Assembly (NCBI GenBank): GCA_005788145.1
Contig: SXYY01000184.1
Span: 1-15,891 of the forward strand
DNA: 15,891 nt
Direction: 5' to 3'
Source: Bacteroidota bacterium
GTDB lineage: Bacteria; Bacteroidota; Bacteroidia; NS11-12g; UBA955
Shown here in pieces: positions 1-7,335 of this stretch. Under the pieces are notes generated by a model that was not told the DNA's origin, did no database searches, and was given only the letters and a program-made list of their open reading frames with translations. Position 1 is the first letter of the stretch; every line of letters starts with the position of its first letter. The position numbers and the translations under genes are program-made.

Positions 1-1769
1 GGAATACTCAAATCACTCAAAGTATCACCATCGATATGGTATTCAGCCTTCCATGGTGAATTACCCGTATCCTTCACAACGCGGGTCCAATGATATTTGA
101 AATTGGGCTTACCAAACAATACATTGGCTTTCAATTTCATCGTTGTACCAAAACAAGCAAAGGTATCGGCATCTGCCATCACAACCTGCGGCGGGTCTGG
201 GATGATGACTGTATCTCTGTAAATGGTGGGACAGTTATCGCTGTTATTTACAGTATGCACAACAATGTACTTGCCACCGCGGTAGAAAATCATGGTATCT
301 GATTTCTTGGTGCTGTAGAAAATCTCGTTTGAACCCAGGCTATCGCGAACACTCCACTTGAACTGAGGAGCCCCTTTAAAGGAAGCTTTTACCTCCGCTG
401 CCATCGCGAAACGACCGCATTTCAAATTGGTGTATTTACGGGTTGAGAAAGCACGAGGGTTCACTTTTACTTTGAAACCACGAATCGCCTGAGAAGGTTT
501 TGGACAGTGGTCATCGGTTACGGTCACAGTAAACGAATAAGCAACATCTGAGGCCATTCCCACAGGAGGCGTCCATTCAAAATTGGCGAATGCCTTCCGC
601 TTCTCTGGCCAATCGGCTTTGTTTGCGAGGGTAAACTTTGCACCGGGAATACCCTTATTCCATTTCAAGTTGGTGGTATCCGGGATGGTTTGGTAAGGGG
701 TAAAGGTTTCGTCTTCTGATTCTACTTTGAATTTTAACGTTTCACCTTCACAAACTTTCCATGTGTATGGACCAAGAACCGTGGGTGCTTTGTTGTAACC
801 ACAGTCGTCTTTTACAATCAGCTGCATATCCCGCCGCGTTTTGCCTATGACTATCCATTTTTTCGATGCGCTATCCTGTCGCCACTCCGTCATTTCAATT
901 ACCGCAATTCCCACCTCATCACATTTGGTTGGTGTAAAAATGATATCCCCGGCCGAAGTGTCAAAGTGCATACCCCTTGGCGGGTTGGTTTTGGGGTTGG
1001 GTGAACACTTGATACTGGTTGGAGGAATGCAGTAGGGTGTCATGAAATATCTTGCATCAAAAGGTGATGCGTAAGAAACTGAATTGTTTGGCAATGAGTT
1101 GATACCATGCACCAATCTGTATGAGAATGAATCGTAATCAATGGTGTCAATGGCACCATTGTTGAAATAATAAGCCTGGTTACAGCACAAAAAACCGATA
1201 GGCGGGTTACTCAACTGAGGGGATGAGTTACATTTATTGGTGGTTTTTGCGATATTACAAATGTTGATCATACAAGTGGTCCAGAAATCATTGTTCGCAG
1301 GACCAGTTGTGATCGCTCCGTTACGGCAACACTGTCCGATGTAAAACGTTACTTCACAACATGTACTCTTACCTACGAAGTTGCTCAACGGTGTTTTTGT
1401 GAAATCCACGGTTACCTCGTAAGTGTGTTCTTCGATACCCTCACCTGTACCGCCGGTGTTTTGGGGAGTACATGGGGAACTGGCAGTTGAACAACGCGGT
1501 GTTACGTCCTTAATGCTCGTTCTTGTAATCGACATTCCTGAGCTACCACAACCATTTCCTCCATTTGTACCGGCGTAAACGCCGAAAGAAGGACCATTGA
1601 ACGAAATACCTCGACAGTCTCGGTAAATTTTTGCAGTAATTTTGTATTTACCACTGCCCAAACACCGGTACGACATGTCACCACCCATCATGTGCGAAGC
1701 TTTTAAACTGCTTGAAAATGAGAGTGTTAGAAAGGTAAAAATTAAAGGTAAAAGTCTTTTCATACGCAT
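1..1769 (-). CDS. N-terminal part of a large Cys-rich secreted protein with Ig/PKD-like modules (gliding/T9SS type), cut by the window edge
   Basis: I read this frame by translating the minus strand; it stays open for 589 codons from 1769 to the window edge, so the C-terminus is missing. Two in-frame ATGs lie at 1769 and 1763 (start MRMKRLL); either gives a signal peptide with a hydrophobic stretch near residues 6-20 and likely cleavage after SLKA. The mature protein opens with SHMMGGDMSYRCLGSGKYKI, followed by IYRDCRG. I know this opening from large Bacteroidota surface proteins that carry PKD/Ig-like modules and end in a gliding-motility or type IX sorting domain. Cysteine is frequent, with several CC pairs in the first half. 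The later part has beta-sandwich-like segments with VTVTDDHCP and PPQVV motifs. Predicted role: cell-surface or secreted adhesin/structural protein. The sorting domain is not in the window, so export by type IX secretion is inference. No catalytic motif was seen. Confidence 0.85.
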   Translation of the reverse strand, partial: MRMKRLLPLIFTFLTLSFSSSLKASHMMGGDMSYRCLGSGKYKITAKIYRDCRGISFNGPSFGVYAGTNGGNGCGSSGMSITRTSIKDVTPRCSTASSPCTPQNTGGTGEGIEEHTYEVTVDFTKTPLSNFVGKSTCCEVTFYIGQCCRNGAITTGPANNDFWTTCMINICNIAKTTNKCNSSPQLSNPPIGFLCCNQAYYFNNGAIDTIDYDSFSYRLVHGINSLPNNSVSYASPFDARYFMTPYCIPPTSIKCSPNPKTNPPRGMHFDTSAGDIIFTPTKCDEVGIAVIEMTEWRQDSASKKWIVIGKTRRDMQLIVKDDCGYNKAPTVLGPYTWKVCEGETLKFKVESEDETFTPYQTIPDTTNLKWNKGIPGAKFTLANKADWPEKRKAFANFEWTPPVGMASDVAYSFTVTVTDDHCPKPSQAIRGFKVKVNPRAFSTRKYTNLKCGRFAMAAEVKASFKGAPQFKWSVRDSLGSNEIFYSTKKSDTMIFYRGGKYIVVHTVNNSDNCPTIYRDTVIIPDPPQVVMADADTFACFGTTMKLKANVLFGKPNFKYHWTRVVKDTGNSPWKAEYHIDGDTLSDLSI

Positions 1770-1821
1770 AGATGTTGTCTTCTTGGGGTAATTGACAAAT
1801 TGTTTTTCAATTTTGTTGCCC

Positions 1822-1853
1822 CAAAAATAAGTTTTTTGGCCAAAAACCCAAAA
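1822..1853 (-). promoter_or_regulatory. Bacteroidota-type promoter of the secreted-protein gene
   Basis: On the minus strand TTTTG (1853-1849) is followed after 19 bases by TATTTTTG (1829-1822), a full match to the Bacteroidota -33/-7 pattern TTG and TAnnTTTG. The predicted transcript start is near 1816, giving a leader of roughly 50 bases. The spacer contains a perfect palindrome at 1833-1846. Confidence 0.7.
1833..1846. repeat. Perfect 14-base palindrome TTTTTGGCCAAAAA in a divergent promoter region
   Basis: Both arms are exact, with GGCC at the centre. The palindrome lies between the -33 and -7 elements of the minus-strand promoter and about 60 bases upstream of the plus-strand promoter of pepP. 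It could be an operator, but its low complexity (runs of T and A) means chance is also possible. Confidence 0.5.
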
Positions 1854-1886
1854 TAAAATAAGCAAATACTGCATTTCTGTGGCGTT

Positions 1887-1916
1887 TTGTTTTCAATAAT
1901 TATTGGGATAAGTTTG
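1887..1916 (+). promoter_or_regulatory. Bacteroidota-type promoter of pepP, predicted leaderless
   Basis: TTG at 1887-1889 is followed after 19 bases by TAAGTTTG at 1909-1916, a perfect consensus match. Only five bases separate the -7 element from the ATG at 1922, so transcription should start at or within a base or two of the start codon. Confidence 0.75.
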
Positions 1917-1921
1917 CACAC

Positions 1922-3208
1922 ATGAATTCCAAGTACAGCGACCCCTCAGCCACCTTGTTCGTAAAAAACCGTCAGAAATTTGCAAAATCAATGGCGCCGG
2001 GAGGTATTGCTATTTTCCATAGCAACGACGAAGTGCCCAGAAACGGGGACGCTTACTTCAGTTTTCGCCAACAATCCGATATCTATTTTCTCACAGGAAT
2101 TGACCAAGAAGACACCATTTTGGTGTTGTTCCCAGATTGTCCCAACCCATTGTATCGCGAAATGGTTTTTGTGAAGGAAACCAGTGAACAAATCGCCATT
2201 TGGGATGGTGCGCGGTTGAATCCCAGCCAAGTATACGAAGTATCCGGAATTGCTAAGGTTTTTTGGTACCATGAATTTTGGAAGACCATTCACGCTGCAT
2301 TTTTATTGGCTGATTTTATCTACTTAAATTTAAATGAAAATGACCGGTTCACCGACAAGGTTTCTTATGCCAATTTGCGGTTTGCTCAAGAAATCAAAGC
2401 CAAATACCCAGCCCACCAATTCAAGCGTTCTGCACCCATTCTTGCCAATTTGCGGATGCGGAAGGAGAACGAGGAAATCGACCAACTAAAAGAAGCCATT
2501 GCGATTACAAAAAAGGGATTTGAACGTTTATTGGGATTTGTAAAACCCGGTGTATGGGAGTATGAAATTGAAGCGGAATTGATACACGAATTCATTCGGA
2601 ATCGCAGTCGCGGATTTGCATTTGATCCAATTATCGCCAGCGGAAAAAGTGCTTGCGTTTTGCATTACATCGAAAACAACAAGCAATGCAAAGATGGTGA
2701 TTTATTACTCTTAGATTTCGGGGCGGAATACGGAAATTACAATGGCGATTTATCCCGATGCATCCCCGTTAACGGTCGTTTCAGCGCACGACAGAAAGAA
2801 GTGTATAATTCCGTGTTGTTTGTTCAGCGCGAAGCCAAAAAACTCCTCAAACCCGGTGTGAGTTTGCCTGCATACCACGAGGAGGTTTGTAAAATCATGT
2901 CGGAGGAGCTTATCAAGCTAAAATTATTGACCGCAGCGGATGTCAAAGCCAATCCAAAGGCGCATTTGAAATACTACATGCACGGCACAAGCCATCATTT
3001 GGGACTGGATGTTCACGACGTGATGCATCGCTGGGAGAACTTGGATTTAAACAATGTGGTGACCGTAGAACCCGGAATTTATATTCCAGAAGAGGGTTTG
3101 GGAATTCGCATTGAAAATGACGTGATCATTACCCCGACTGGCGTGGTTGATTTGATGGATGGATTCCCCATAGAAGTGGAAGAAATCGAATCGCTCATGA
3201 ATCGATAG
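1922..3208 (+). CDS. pepP: Aminopeptidase P (Xaa-Pro aminopeptidase, M24B family)
   Basis: This 428-residue protein has the two-domain layout of aminopeptidase P. An AMP_N-type domain covers about residues 10-140, and a creatinase/pita-bread metallopeptidase domain covers about 180-420. All five expected metal ligands are visible by alignment with the family: D265 (LLLLDFGAEYG), D276 (NYNGDLSR), H358 (HGTSHHLGLDVHD), E383 (TVEPGIYI) and E398 (GIRIENDV). H248 and H365, conserved in the active site, are also present. It should remove an N-terminal residue preceding proline, using two metal ions (Mn2+ in the best-studied members). There is no signal peptide, so it is probably cytoplasmic. The length is normal. 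The ATG at 1922 fits the AMP_N start and sits five bases after a strong -7 element. It converges with pcm across about 30 bases with no clear terminator. Confidence 0.95.
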   Translation: MNSKYSDPSATLFVKNRQKFAKSMAPGGIAIFHSNDEVPRNGDAYFSFRQQSDIYFLTGIDQEDTILVLFPDCPNPLYREMVFVKETSEQIAIWDGARLNPSQVYEVSGIAKVFWYHEFWKTIHAAFLLADFIYLNLNENDRFTDKVSYANLRFAQEIKAKYPAHQFKRSAPILANLRMRKENEEIDQLKEAIAITKKGFERLLGFVKPGVWEYEIEAELIHEFIRNRSRGFAFDPIIASGKSACVLHYIENNKQCKDGDLLLLDFGAEYGNYNGDLSRCIPVNGRFSARQKEVYNSVLFVQREAKKLLKPGVSLPAYHEEVCKIMSEELIKLKLLTAADVKANPKAHLKYYMHGTSHHLGLDVHDVMHRWENLDLNNVVTVEPGIYIPEEGLGIRIENDVIITPTGVVDLMDGFPIEVEEIESLMNR

Positions 3209-3238
3209 CCCGCCTCAGCAATCAATCTCTTGGGATTT

Positions 3239-3904
3239 TCACTTCCAACCTAGAGACCCTTTCAGGGGCACGAATTTGCAATCCTGCAAAATTTCCGTTT
3301 TGGTTTGGGTCTTTGAAATCTTGGTAATACGCATCATTTTTTGCTCGTCCGTTTGGTCTCCAACAGGAATCACCAATCGACCGCCGATGTTCAGTTGTTG
3401 GATGTAAGTTTCCGGAACGGCAGGTGCACCTGCGGTTACCACGATGGCATCAAAGGGTGCGTGCGCCGGCAAGCCGAGGGTTCCATCACCATGAAACAAT
3501 TGAATTTTTGCGCCCATCGCTTTGAATACTTCACTCGCAGTTTTAAGCAATGGTAGAATGTACTCTACGCTGTATACCTCTGCACCCATGGCCAACAGTA
3601 CGGCCGCTTGATATCCGCTCCCCGTCCCTATTTCTAGGACTTTCGCGCCACGATCAATACCCAATAGTTGCGACTGATAAGCCACCGTATATGGCTGAGA
3701 AATGGTTTGTCCATGATCAATGGGAAATGCAGCATCCCGATACACAAAATGTTCAAAATCTTTCGGAAAAAACCACTGTCGGGGAACCGTATTTATCGCT
3801 GCCAAAACCGATTCAGACTGAATCCCTTTTTTTCGTAGTTCATCAACCAGCCGCTTTCGTTGCCCTTGGTGTATCAATGTGTCTATTAAATCTGTCTTTT
3901 TCAT
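3239..3904 (-). CDS. pcm: Protein-L-isoaspartate O-methyltransferase
   Basis: The 221-residue protein matches PIMT, which uses S-adenosylmethionine to methylate the carboxyl group of L-isoaspartyl residues in aged proteins and so starts their repair. Diagnostic segments are PRQWFFP (41-47), GQTISQP (65-71), the SAM-binding motif VLEIGTGSGYQA (89-100), VYSVEY (110-115) and FDAIVVTAGAP (151-161). The C-terminus GGRLVIPVGDQ is also typical. Length is normal for the bacterial enzyme and it is predicted cytoplasmic. The ATG at 3904 gives the expected N-terminal helix. It converges with pepP and is divergent from the Gfo/Idh/MocA-like gene, with 73 bases between their starts. Its likely promoter -7 element lies at 3972-3965. 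Confidence 0.95.
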   Translation of the reverse strand: MKKTDLIDTLIHQGQRKRLVDELRKKGIQSESVLAAINTVPRQWFFPKDFEHFVYRDAAFPIDHGQTISQPYTVAYQSQLLGIDRGAKVLEIGTGSGYQAAVLLAMGAEVYSVEYILPLLKTASEVFKAMGAKIQLFHGDGTLGLPAHAPFDAIVVTAGAPAVPETYIQQLNIGGRLVIPVGDQTDEQKMMRITKISKTQTKTEILQDCKFVPLKGSLGWK

Positions 3905-3923
3905 CCCCTGTTAAAAACCCAAT

Positions 3924-3954
3924 TTGCTGTAGAAAGGCGATTCATGAATCTTTG
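3924..3954 (+). promoter_or_regulatory. Probable promoter of the Gfo/Idh/MocA-like gene
   Basis: TTG at 3924-3926 is followed after 20 bases by AATCTTTG at 3947-3954, which differs from TAnnTTTG only at its first base. The transcript would start near 3960, about 18 bases before the ATG at 3978. Confidence 0.5.
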
Positions 3955-3964
3955 TATCGAACTA

Positions 3965-3972
3965 CAAATGTA
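3965..3972 (-). promoter_or_regulatory. Probable -7 element of the pcm promoter
   Basis: The minus strand reads TACATTTG (3972-3965), a full TAnnTTTG match about 60 bases upstream of the pcm ATG. No clear TTG is seen at the -33 spacing. The element lies inside an inverted repeat, CTACA-AA-TGTAG (3962-3973). Confidence 0.5.
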
Positions 3973-3977
3973 GGAAC

Positions 3978-4940
3978 ATGAGAAAAGCAGTTATCATTGG
4001 ATCGAAAAGAAAAGCAGAAATTTTCGAGCACCTTCTGAATACAGTGGAAGGTTTCGAGTTGGTTGGCTTTGTTGATCCAGACGATAGCAACAACTATTCT
4101 ATGCTGGGCGAAATGATGTTTGCCCTGGAAATTGCTGCATTGGGAGAAGTCTTTTTTGTGGATCGCCATGTAAAAAACCTACCTTTTGATGTGGTTTGTC
4201 ACCTCGTAAAATTGGGTAAACACCTGTTCTTTGATGGATATAGGCATTTCAATGCGGGCGAATTGGAACAACTCATGAAGTTTCGGCGGGAGTCGGGCGT
4301 GGTGGTTCAAATAGGCAATGTATTGCACAACAAACCTTTGTTTACTTCGGCCCTACAATTGGTCAAAAAACCGCGGTACATCAAATTAGAAAAACATTGT
4401 CATCCGCCAATGGCTGGGGAATTTGCACAATGGATGCACACGCACTTGTTCCAAGAAATTGACCTCATCCAACGCACGATGTCGTCTCGCGTACGATCCA
4501 TCTCAGCCAGACCGATGTTCCTTTTTGGCAAACAAACCGATCTGCTGAATATCCATTTGGAGTTCGACAACGATGCCATCGCCCAAATTTCAGCGGGCAG
4601 GGCCATGGAACCGGGCACTTATGGTTTGAAGATTTTCCAACAGGATCGTTTGTTTTTGTTGAATTTCAGCAACCATGAATTGGTAGAATACCGCAAGGCT
4701 GAGCAATCAGAGCAACTGAGTTTATCTGCCGATTTCGACCACCCAGAATTACCCCCTGAACTGATTAAAATTGACCGTCAGGTAATGCCGTTTGACACCT
4801 GGAAAATGGAACTGCGGAATTTTCACGAGAACATCGCGCAGAACCTATCGCCCCTTACCCATTTGGAACATGCCATAGAGGTTTGCAACACTTGTGAATG
4901 GGCCATTGATAAAATCCAGCGGAAATACCAAGACCTGTAG
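3978..4940 (+). CDS. Gfo/Idh/MocA-like protein with degenerate cofactor and catalytic motifs
   Basis: The 320-residue protein follows the Gfo/Idh/MocA plan. It has an N-terminal Rossmann-like part (1-115; RKAVIIGS at strand 1, FELVGFVDPDD at strand 2), then an alpha/beta C-terminal part with VVVQIGNVLHNKP (108-120), HLEFDNDAIAQISAGR and a final NFHENIAQN-type helix. These align in my memory with a small oxidoreductase common in Bacteroidota. Key residues are lost: the GxGxxA motif reads G8-S-K-R-K-A13, the EKP triad that follows GKHxF reads FDG (85-87), and the usual His-Asp pair near residue 159 reads Gln-Glu. It may therefore be a non-catalytic sugar- or nucleotide-binding relative rather than a dehydrogenase. 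The frame is intact, so this is divergence and not a broken gene. It is predicted cytoplasmic. It is divergent from pcm, and the lipoprotein gene follows 37 bases downstream. Confidence 0.8.
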   Translation: MRKAVIIGSKRKAEIFEHLLNTVEGFELVGFVDPDDSNNYSMLGEMMFALEIAALGEVFFVDRHVKNLPFDVVCHLVKLGKHLFFDGYRHFNAGELEQLMKFRRESGVVVQIGNVLHNKPLFTSALQLVKKPRYIKLEKHCHPPMAGEFAQWMHTHLFQEIDLIQRTMSSRVRSISARPMFLFGKQTDLLNIHLEFDNDAIAQISAGRAMEPGTYGLKIFQQDRLFLLNFSNHELVEYRKAEQSEQLSLSADFDHPELPPELIKIDRQVMPFDTWKMELRNFHENIAQNLSPLTHLEHAIEVCNTCEWAIDKIQRKYQDL

Positions 4941-4965
4941 TCTTTTCTGCTAATGAAAAATCCGC

Positions 4966-4973
4966 TAAGTTTG
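4966..4973 (+). promoter_or_regulatory. -7 element of the lipoprotein/sugar-transferase operon, predicted leaderless
   Basis: TAAGTTTG at 4966-4973 matches the Bacteroidota -7 consensus exactly. Only four bases separate it from the GTG start at 4978. No good TTG is seen at the -33 spacing. The element supports the GTG start, since transcription should begin on or beside it. Confidence 0.6.
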
Positions 4974-4977
4974 TAGG

Positions 4978-5880
4978 GTGAGGTCAATCGCCCAAATTTT
5001 TCTCTTAGGTTTATTGTCGTTTTTCCTATTGCTTGACTTCGGGTGCAAAAGTGCCGACGATGGCATACCCTCCCGCATTGCCGTTGATAGCATTGATTTG
5101 AATATTGATGCAGCCAATGGCAACGAAATACACCAAATCAGGGGCGTTCAAGTATTCGCCAACCAAGAGTTGATTGGCAACTTCGAACTGCCTTGCAAAA
5201 TACCCATCGATAAGTTGGGCAAAGTACAAATAGACATTTTTCCGTTGGTATTCATCAATGGAAGCAGCAGCAACCTTACCCTCTACACCCCGTTGGATGG
5301 ATATCGCGACACCCTAAATTTGACGGCAGGCGTAACAAAAACACTCACGCCCACTTTCAAACACCGGGCGGCTACCGTAGTGCGCTGGATAGAAGACTTT
5401 GAAGACAACAATTCAACCTTGATTCCCATTCTGCCCTCGCCTTTTCCCGGAGACAGCACGGGGATTGCGACGCGTGATTTCGACCTGGATGGAAAATTTG
5501 CAGGCCCATCGAAAGTGTATCGCTTCTGCTTTGAGAATATAGATACCGCAAAATACTTCGATGCCGGGTCGTTTTTAGAGTACACCGATTTGCCAACCAA
5601 CGGAAGCGCGGTCTTTTTTGAGTTCGACATCAAAACGGACTTACCGGTTCAACTCGCATTGAGGAGAAAAAATCCGACCACCTCTGAGCTTGTACCCTAC
5701 ATGGTGATCAACCCTACCCAAGGCAAATGGAAAAGGTTCTATGTCAATTTGGTCTATGAATTGGCCAATCAGCCAGCGAATACAAGTATCCGCATCTTTT
5801 TCGATGTAAATAAACCTGCAAATTCTGTTGCGGGAAGGGAAATATTGTTCGACAATTTGCGTTTGAGTTATCTCAAGTAA
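4978..5880 (+). CDS. Lipoprotein of unknown function with a C-terminal jelly-roll-like domain
   Basis: The 300-residue protein starts at GTG 4978. The in-frame codon at 4966-4968 is a stop, and the next ATG lies beyond the signal peptide. The N-terminus is a lipoprotein signal: R2, a hydrophobic stretch at 7-19, and Cys23 in the context LDFGC. The lipobox is loose, which Bacteroidota tolerate. After the Cys the sequence KSADDG is acidic, reminiscent of the lipoprotein export signals that send some Bacteroidota lipoproteins to the cell surface (inference). Residues 30-135 look like a beta-rich domain that may bear on transport or packing. Residues 140-300 run from RWIEDFEDN to EILFDNLRLSYLK, a pattern I associate with galactose-binding or carbohydrate-binding jelly rolls. 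I do not recognise a named family. Its stop is two bases before the sugar transferase start, so the two are co-transcribed and may act on the same surface glycan. Confidence 0.8.
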   Translation: MRSIAQIFLLGLLSFFLLLDFGCKSADDGIPSRIAVDSIDLNIDAANGNEIHQIRGVQVFANQELIGNFELPCKIPIDKLGKVQIDIFPLVFINGSSSNLTLYTPLDGYRDTLNLTAGVTKTLTPTFKHRAATVVRWIEDFEDNNSTLIPILPSPFPGDSTGIATRDFDLDGKFAGPSKVYRFCFENIDTAKYFDAGSFLEYTDLPTNGSAVFFEFDIKTDLPVQLALRRKNPTTSELVPYMVINPTQGKWKRFYVNLVYELANQPANTSIRIFFDVNKPANSVAGREILFDNLRLSYLK

Positions 5881-5882
5881 GG

Positions 5883-7295
5883 ATGAATAAAACCCGGAGA
5901 ATCGCGCTGCACATATTTGTCGATTGGTTGGCGGCCACCATCAGTTGGCTCGGGTTGTTCTTTTTCCGTAAAAACTACATTGAAGCCAGTAAGCACGGCT
6001 ATGAAATCCCCATCAATCACGATGACAATCTTTGGTTGGGAATCATTTTAGTGCCCATATTTTGGGTGGTATTGTATGGAGTATCAGGTTATTACAATTA
6101 CATTTTTAGAAGAAGTAGACTGAAAGAATTACAGCACACTTCCAATGCTTCGGTCATTGGGGTGTTGTTTCTGTTCTTCACCTTGATTTTGGATGACAGC
6201 ATAGCAAATTATCGCGATTATTATTTGAGTGTTGCTACCCTGTTTGGATTTCACTTCAGTGCAACCCTATTGTTTCGATTGGCGGTTGTGACAAAAACCA
6301 TCCACAATGTCAAAAACCGTATTTGGGGATACAATACATTGATCGTGGGCTGCGGTAAAAGGGCGTTAAATCTTTACCAAGAATTGAATTCTGCAAAAAA
6401 ATCGGAAGGGTTTTTCATTAAAGGCTTTGTAAAAATTCAAGACGATTGTTCGTTAAACGAAGTGGGCGCACGAATTGTGGGTGATTGGCGCGACCTGCCA
6501 AAATTGATTCGCGATCACCAAGTGGAGGATATCATATTGTGCACCGAAACAGGTGAAAACGAGCAAATTACCGCCATCATTGATTGTGTGCAGAATGAAG
6601 ACATCCATTTAAAAATCATGCCCGACCAATACAGTTTGGTGCTGGGGATGGTGAAGATGAACAATATTTTGGGGGCGATGTTGGTGGAAGTGGATTTTGA
6701 GGTAATGCCTACATGGCAAAATGTGATCAAACGATTGATCGATATTTTCGCCTCTGCCACAGCGCTGATTCTACTATCTCCCATATTCTTGTTGTTGGCA
6801 TTGTTGGTGAAGTTCGACTCCAAAGGGCCCATATTCTTTACACAGCCCCGAATCGGACTCAAAGGAAAATTGTTCAACATCATCAAGTTCCGATCCATGC
6901 GCATCGATGCCGAAACCAACGGTCCGCAATTGAGTCACGACGAGGACAATCGCAGAACGCGCATTGGCGTATTTTTGCGTCAAAGCCGTCTGGACGAATT
7001 GCCACAGTTTTTGAATGTCTTTATGGGACAAATGAGTTTGGTTGGCCCGAGACCAGAAAGGGAATTTTTCAAAGACCAAATCGTTGTCAAAGCACCCATT
7101 TATCAGCGTTTGCAAAGAATCAAACCCGGAATCACGAGTTGGGGCCAAATAAAATACGGCTATGCATCCAATGTAGAAGAGATGATTGATCGCATGAAGT
7201 ACGACATACTTTACTTGGAAAATATGTCGCTAGGTTTGGATTTCAAAATCATGTTGTATACTGTGTTGATCATGATACAGGGCCGAGGCAAATAA
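5883..7295 (+). CDS. Polyprenyl-phosphate sugar-1-phosphate transferase (WcaJ/WbaP-like), membrane
   Basis: The 470-residue protein has the three-part structure of exopolysaccharide-priming glycosylphosphotransferases. Four N-terminal membrane helices lie near residues 8-28, 50-70, 90-105 and 113-136. A CoA-binding-like Rossmann region follows (150-270, NTLIVGCGKRALNL). The C-terminal Bac_transf catalytic domain (280-470) contains KRLIDI, a membrane-associated re-entrant helix at about 287-310, GPIFFTQPRIG, IIKFRSMRIDAE, LRQSRLDELPQ, MSLVGPRPE and IKPGITSWGQI. It should move a sugar-1-phosphate from a UDP-sugar to undecaprenyl phosphate, the first step of capsule, exopolysaccharide or O-antigen assembly. 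The catalytic region is complete. The sugar cannot be told from sequence. No other glycosyltransferase lies in the window, so the rest of the pathway is elsewhere. It is coupled to the upstream lipoprotein gene by a two-base gap. Confidence 0.93.
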   Translation: MNKTRRIALHIFVDWLAATISWLGLFFFRKNYIEASKHGYEIPINHDDNLWLGIILVPIFWVVLYGVSGYYNYIFRRSRLKELQHTSNASVIGVLFLFFTLILDDSIANYRDYYLSVATLFGFHFSATLLFRLAVVTKTIHNVKNRIWGYNTLIVGCGKRALNLYQELNSAKKSEGFFIKGFVKIQDDCSLNEVGARIVGDWRDLPKLIRDHQVEDIILCTETGENEQITAIIDCVQNEDIHLKIMPDQYSLVLGMVKMNNILGAMLVEVDFEVMPTWQNVIKRLIDIFASATALILLSPIFLLLALLVKFDSKGPIFFTQPRIGLKGKLFNIIKFRSMRIDAETNGPQLSHDEDNRRTRIGVFLRQSRLDELPQFLNVFMGQMSLVGPRPEREFFKDQIVVKAPIYQRLQRIKPGITSWGQIKYGYASNVEEMIDRMKYDILYLENMSLGLDFKIMLYTVLIMIQGRGK

Positions 7296-7313
7296 AGGGC
7301 AACTTTTTCTTTG

Positions 7314-7321
7314 TAAATTTG
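7314..7321 (+). promoter_or_regulatory. -7 element of the export cassette promoter
   Basis: TAAATTTG matches TAnnTTTG exactly, 14 bases before the ATG at 7336. The predicted leader is about 8-10 bases. No clear TTG is seen at -33. It lies in the 40-base gap after the sugar transferase stop, so the three-gene export cassette probably has its own promoter. Confidence 0.6.
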
Positions 7322-7335
7322 TTCTTGTATACACA

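Noticed and set aside
3550..3981. A 143-codon open frame on the plus strand opposite pcm
   Set aside because: It has no family motifs and lies antisense to a clear methyltransferase.
6713..7189. A 158-codon frame within the sugar transferase gene
   Set aside because: It is an alternative frame of the conserved Bac_transf domain, with low-complexity composition and no motifs.
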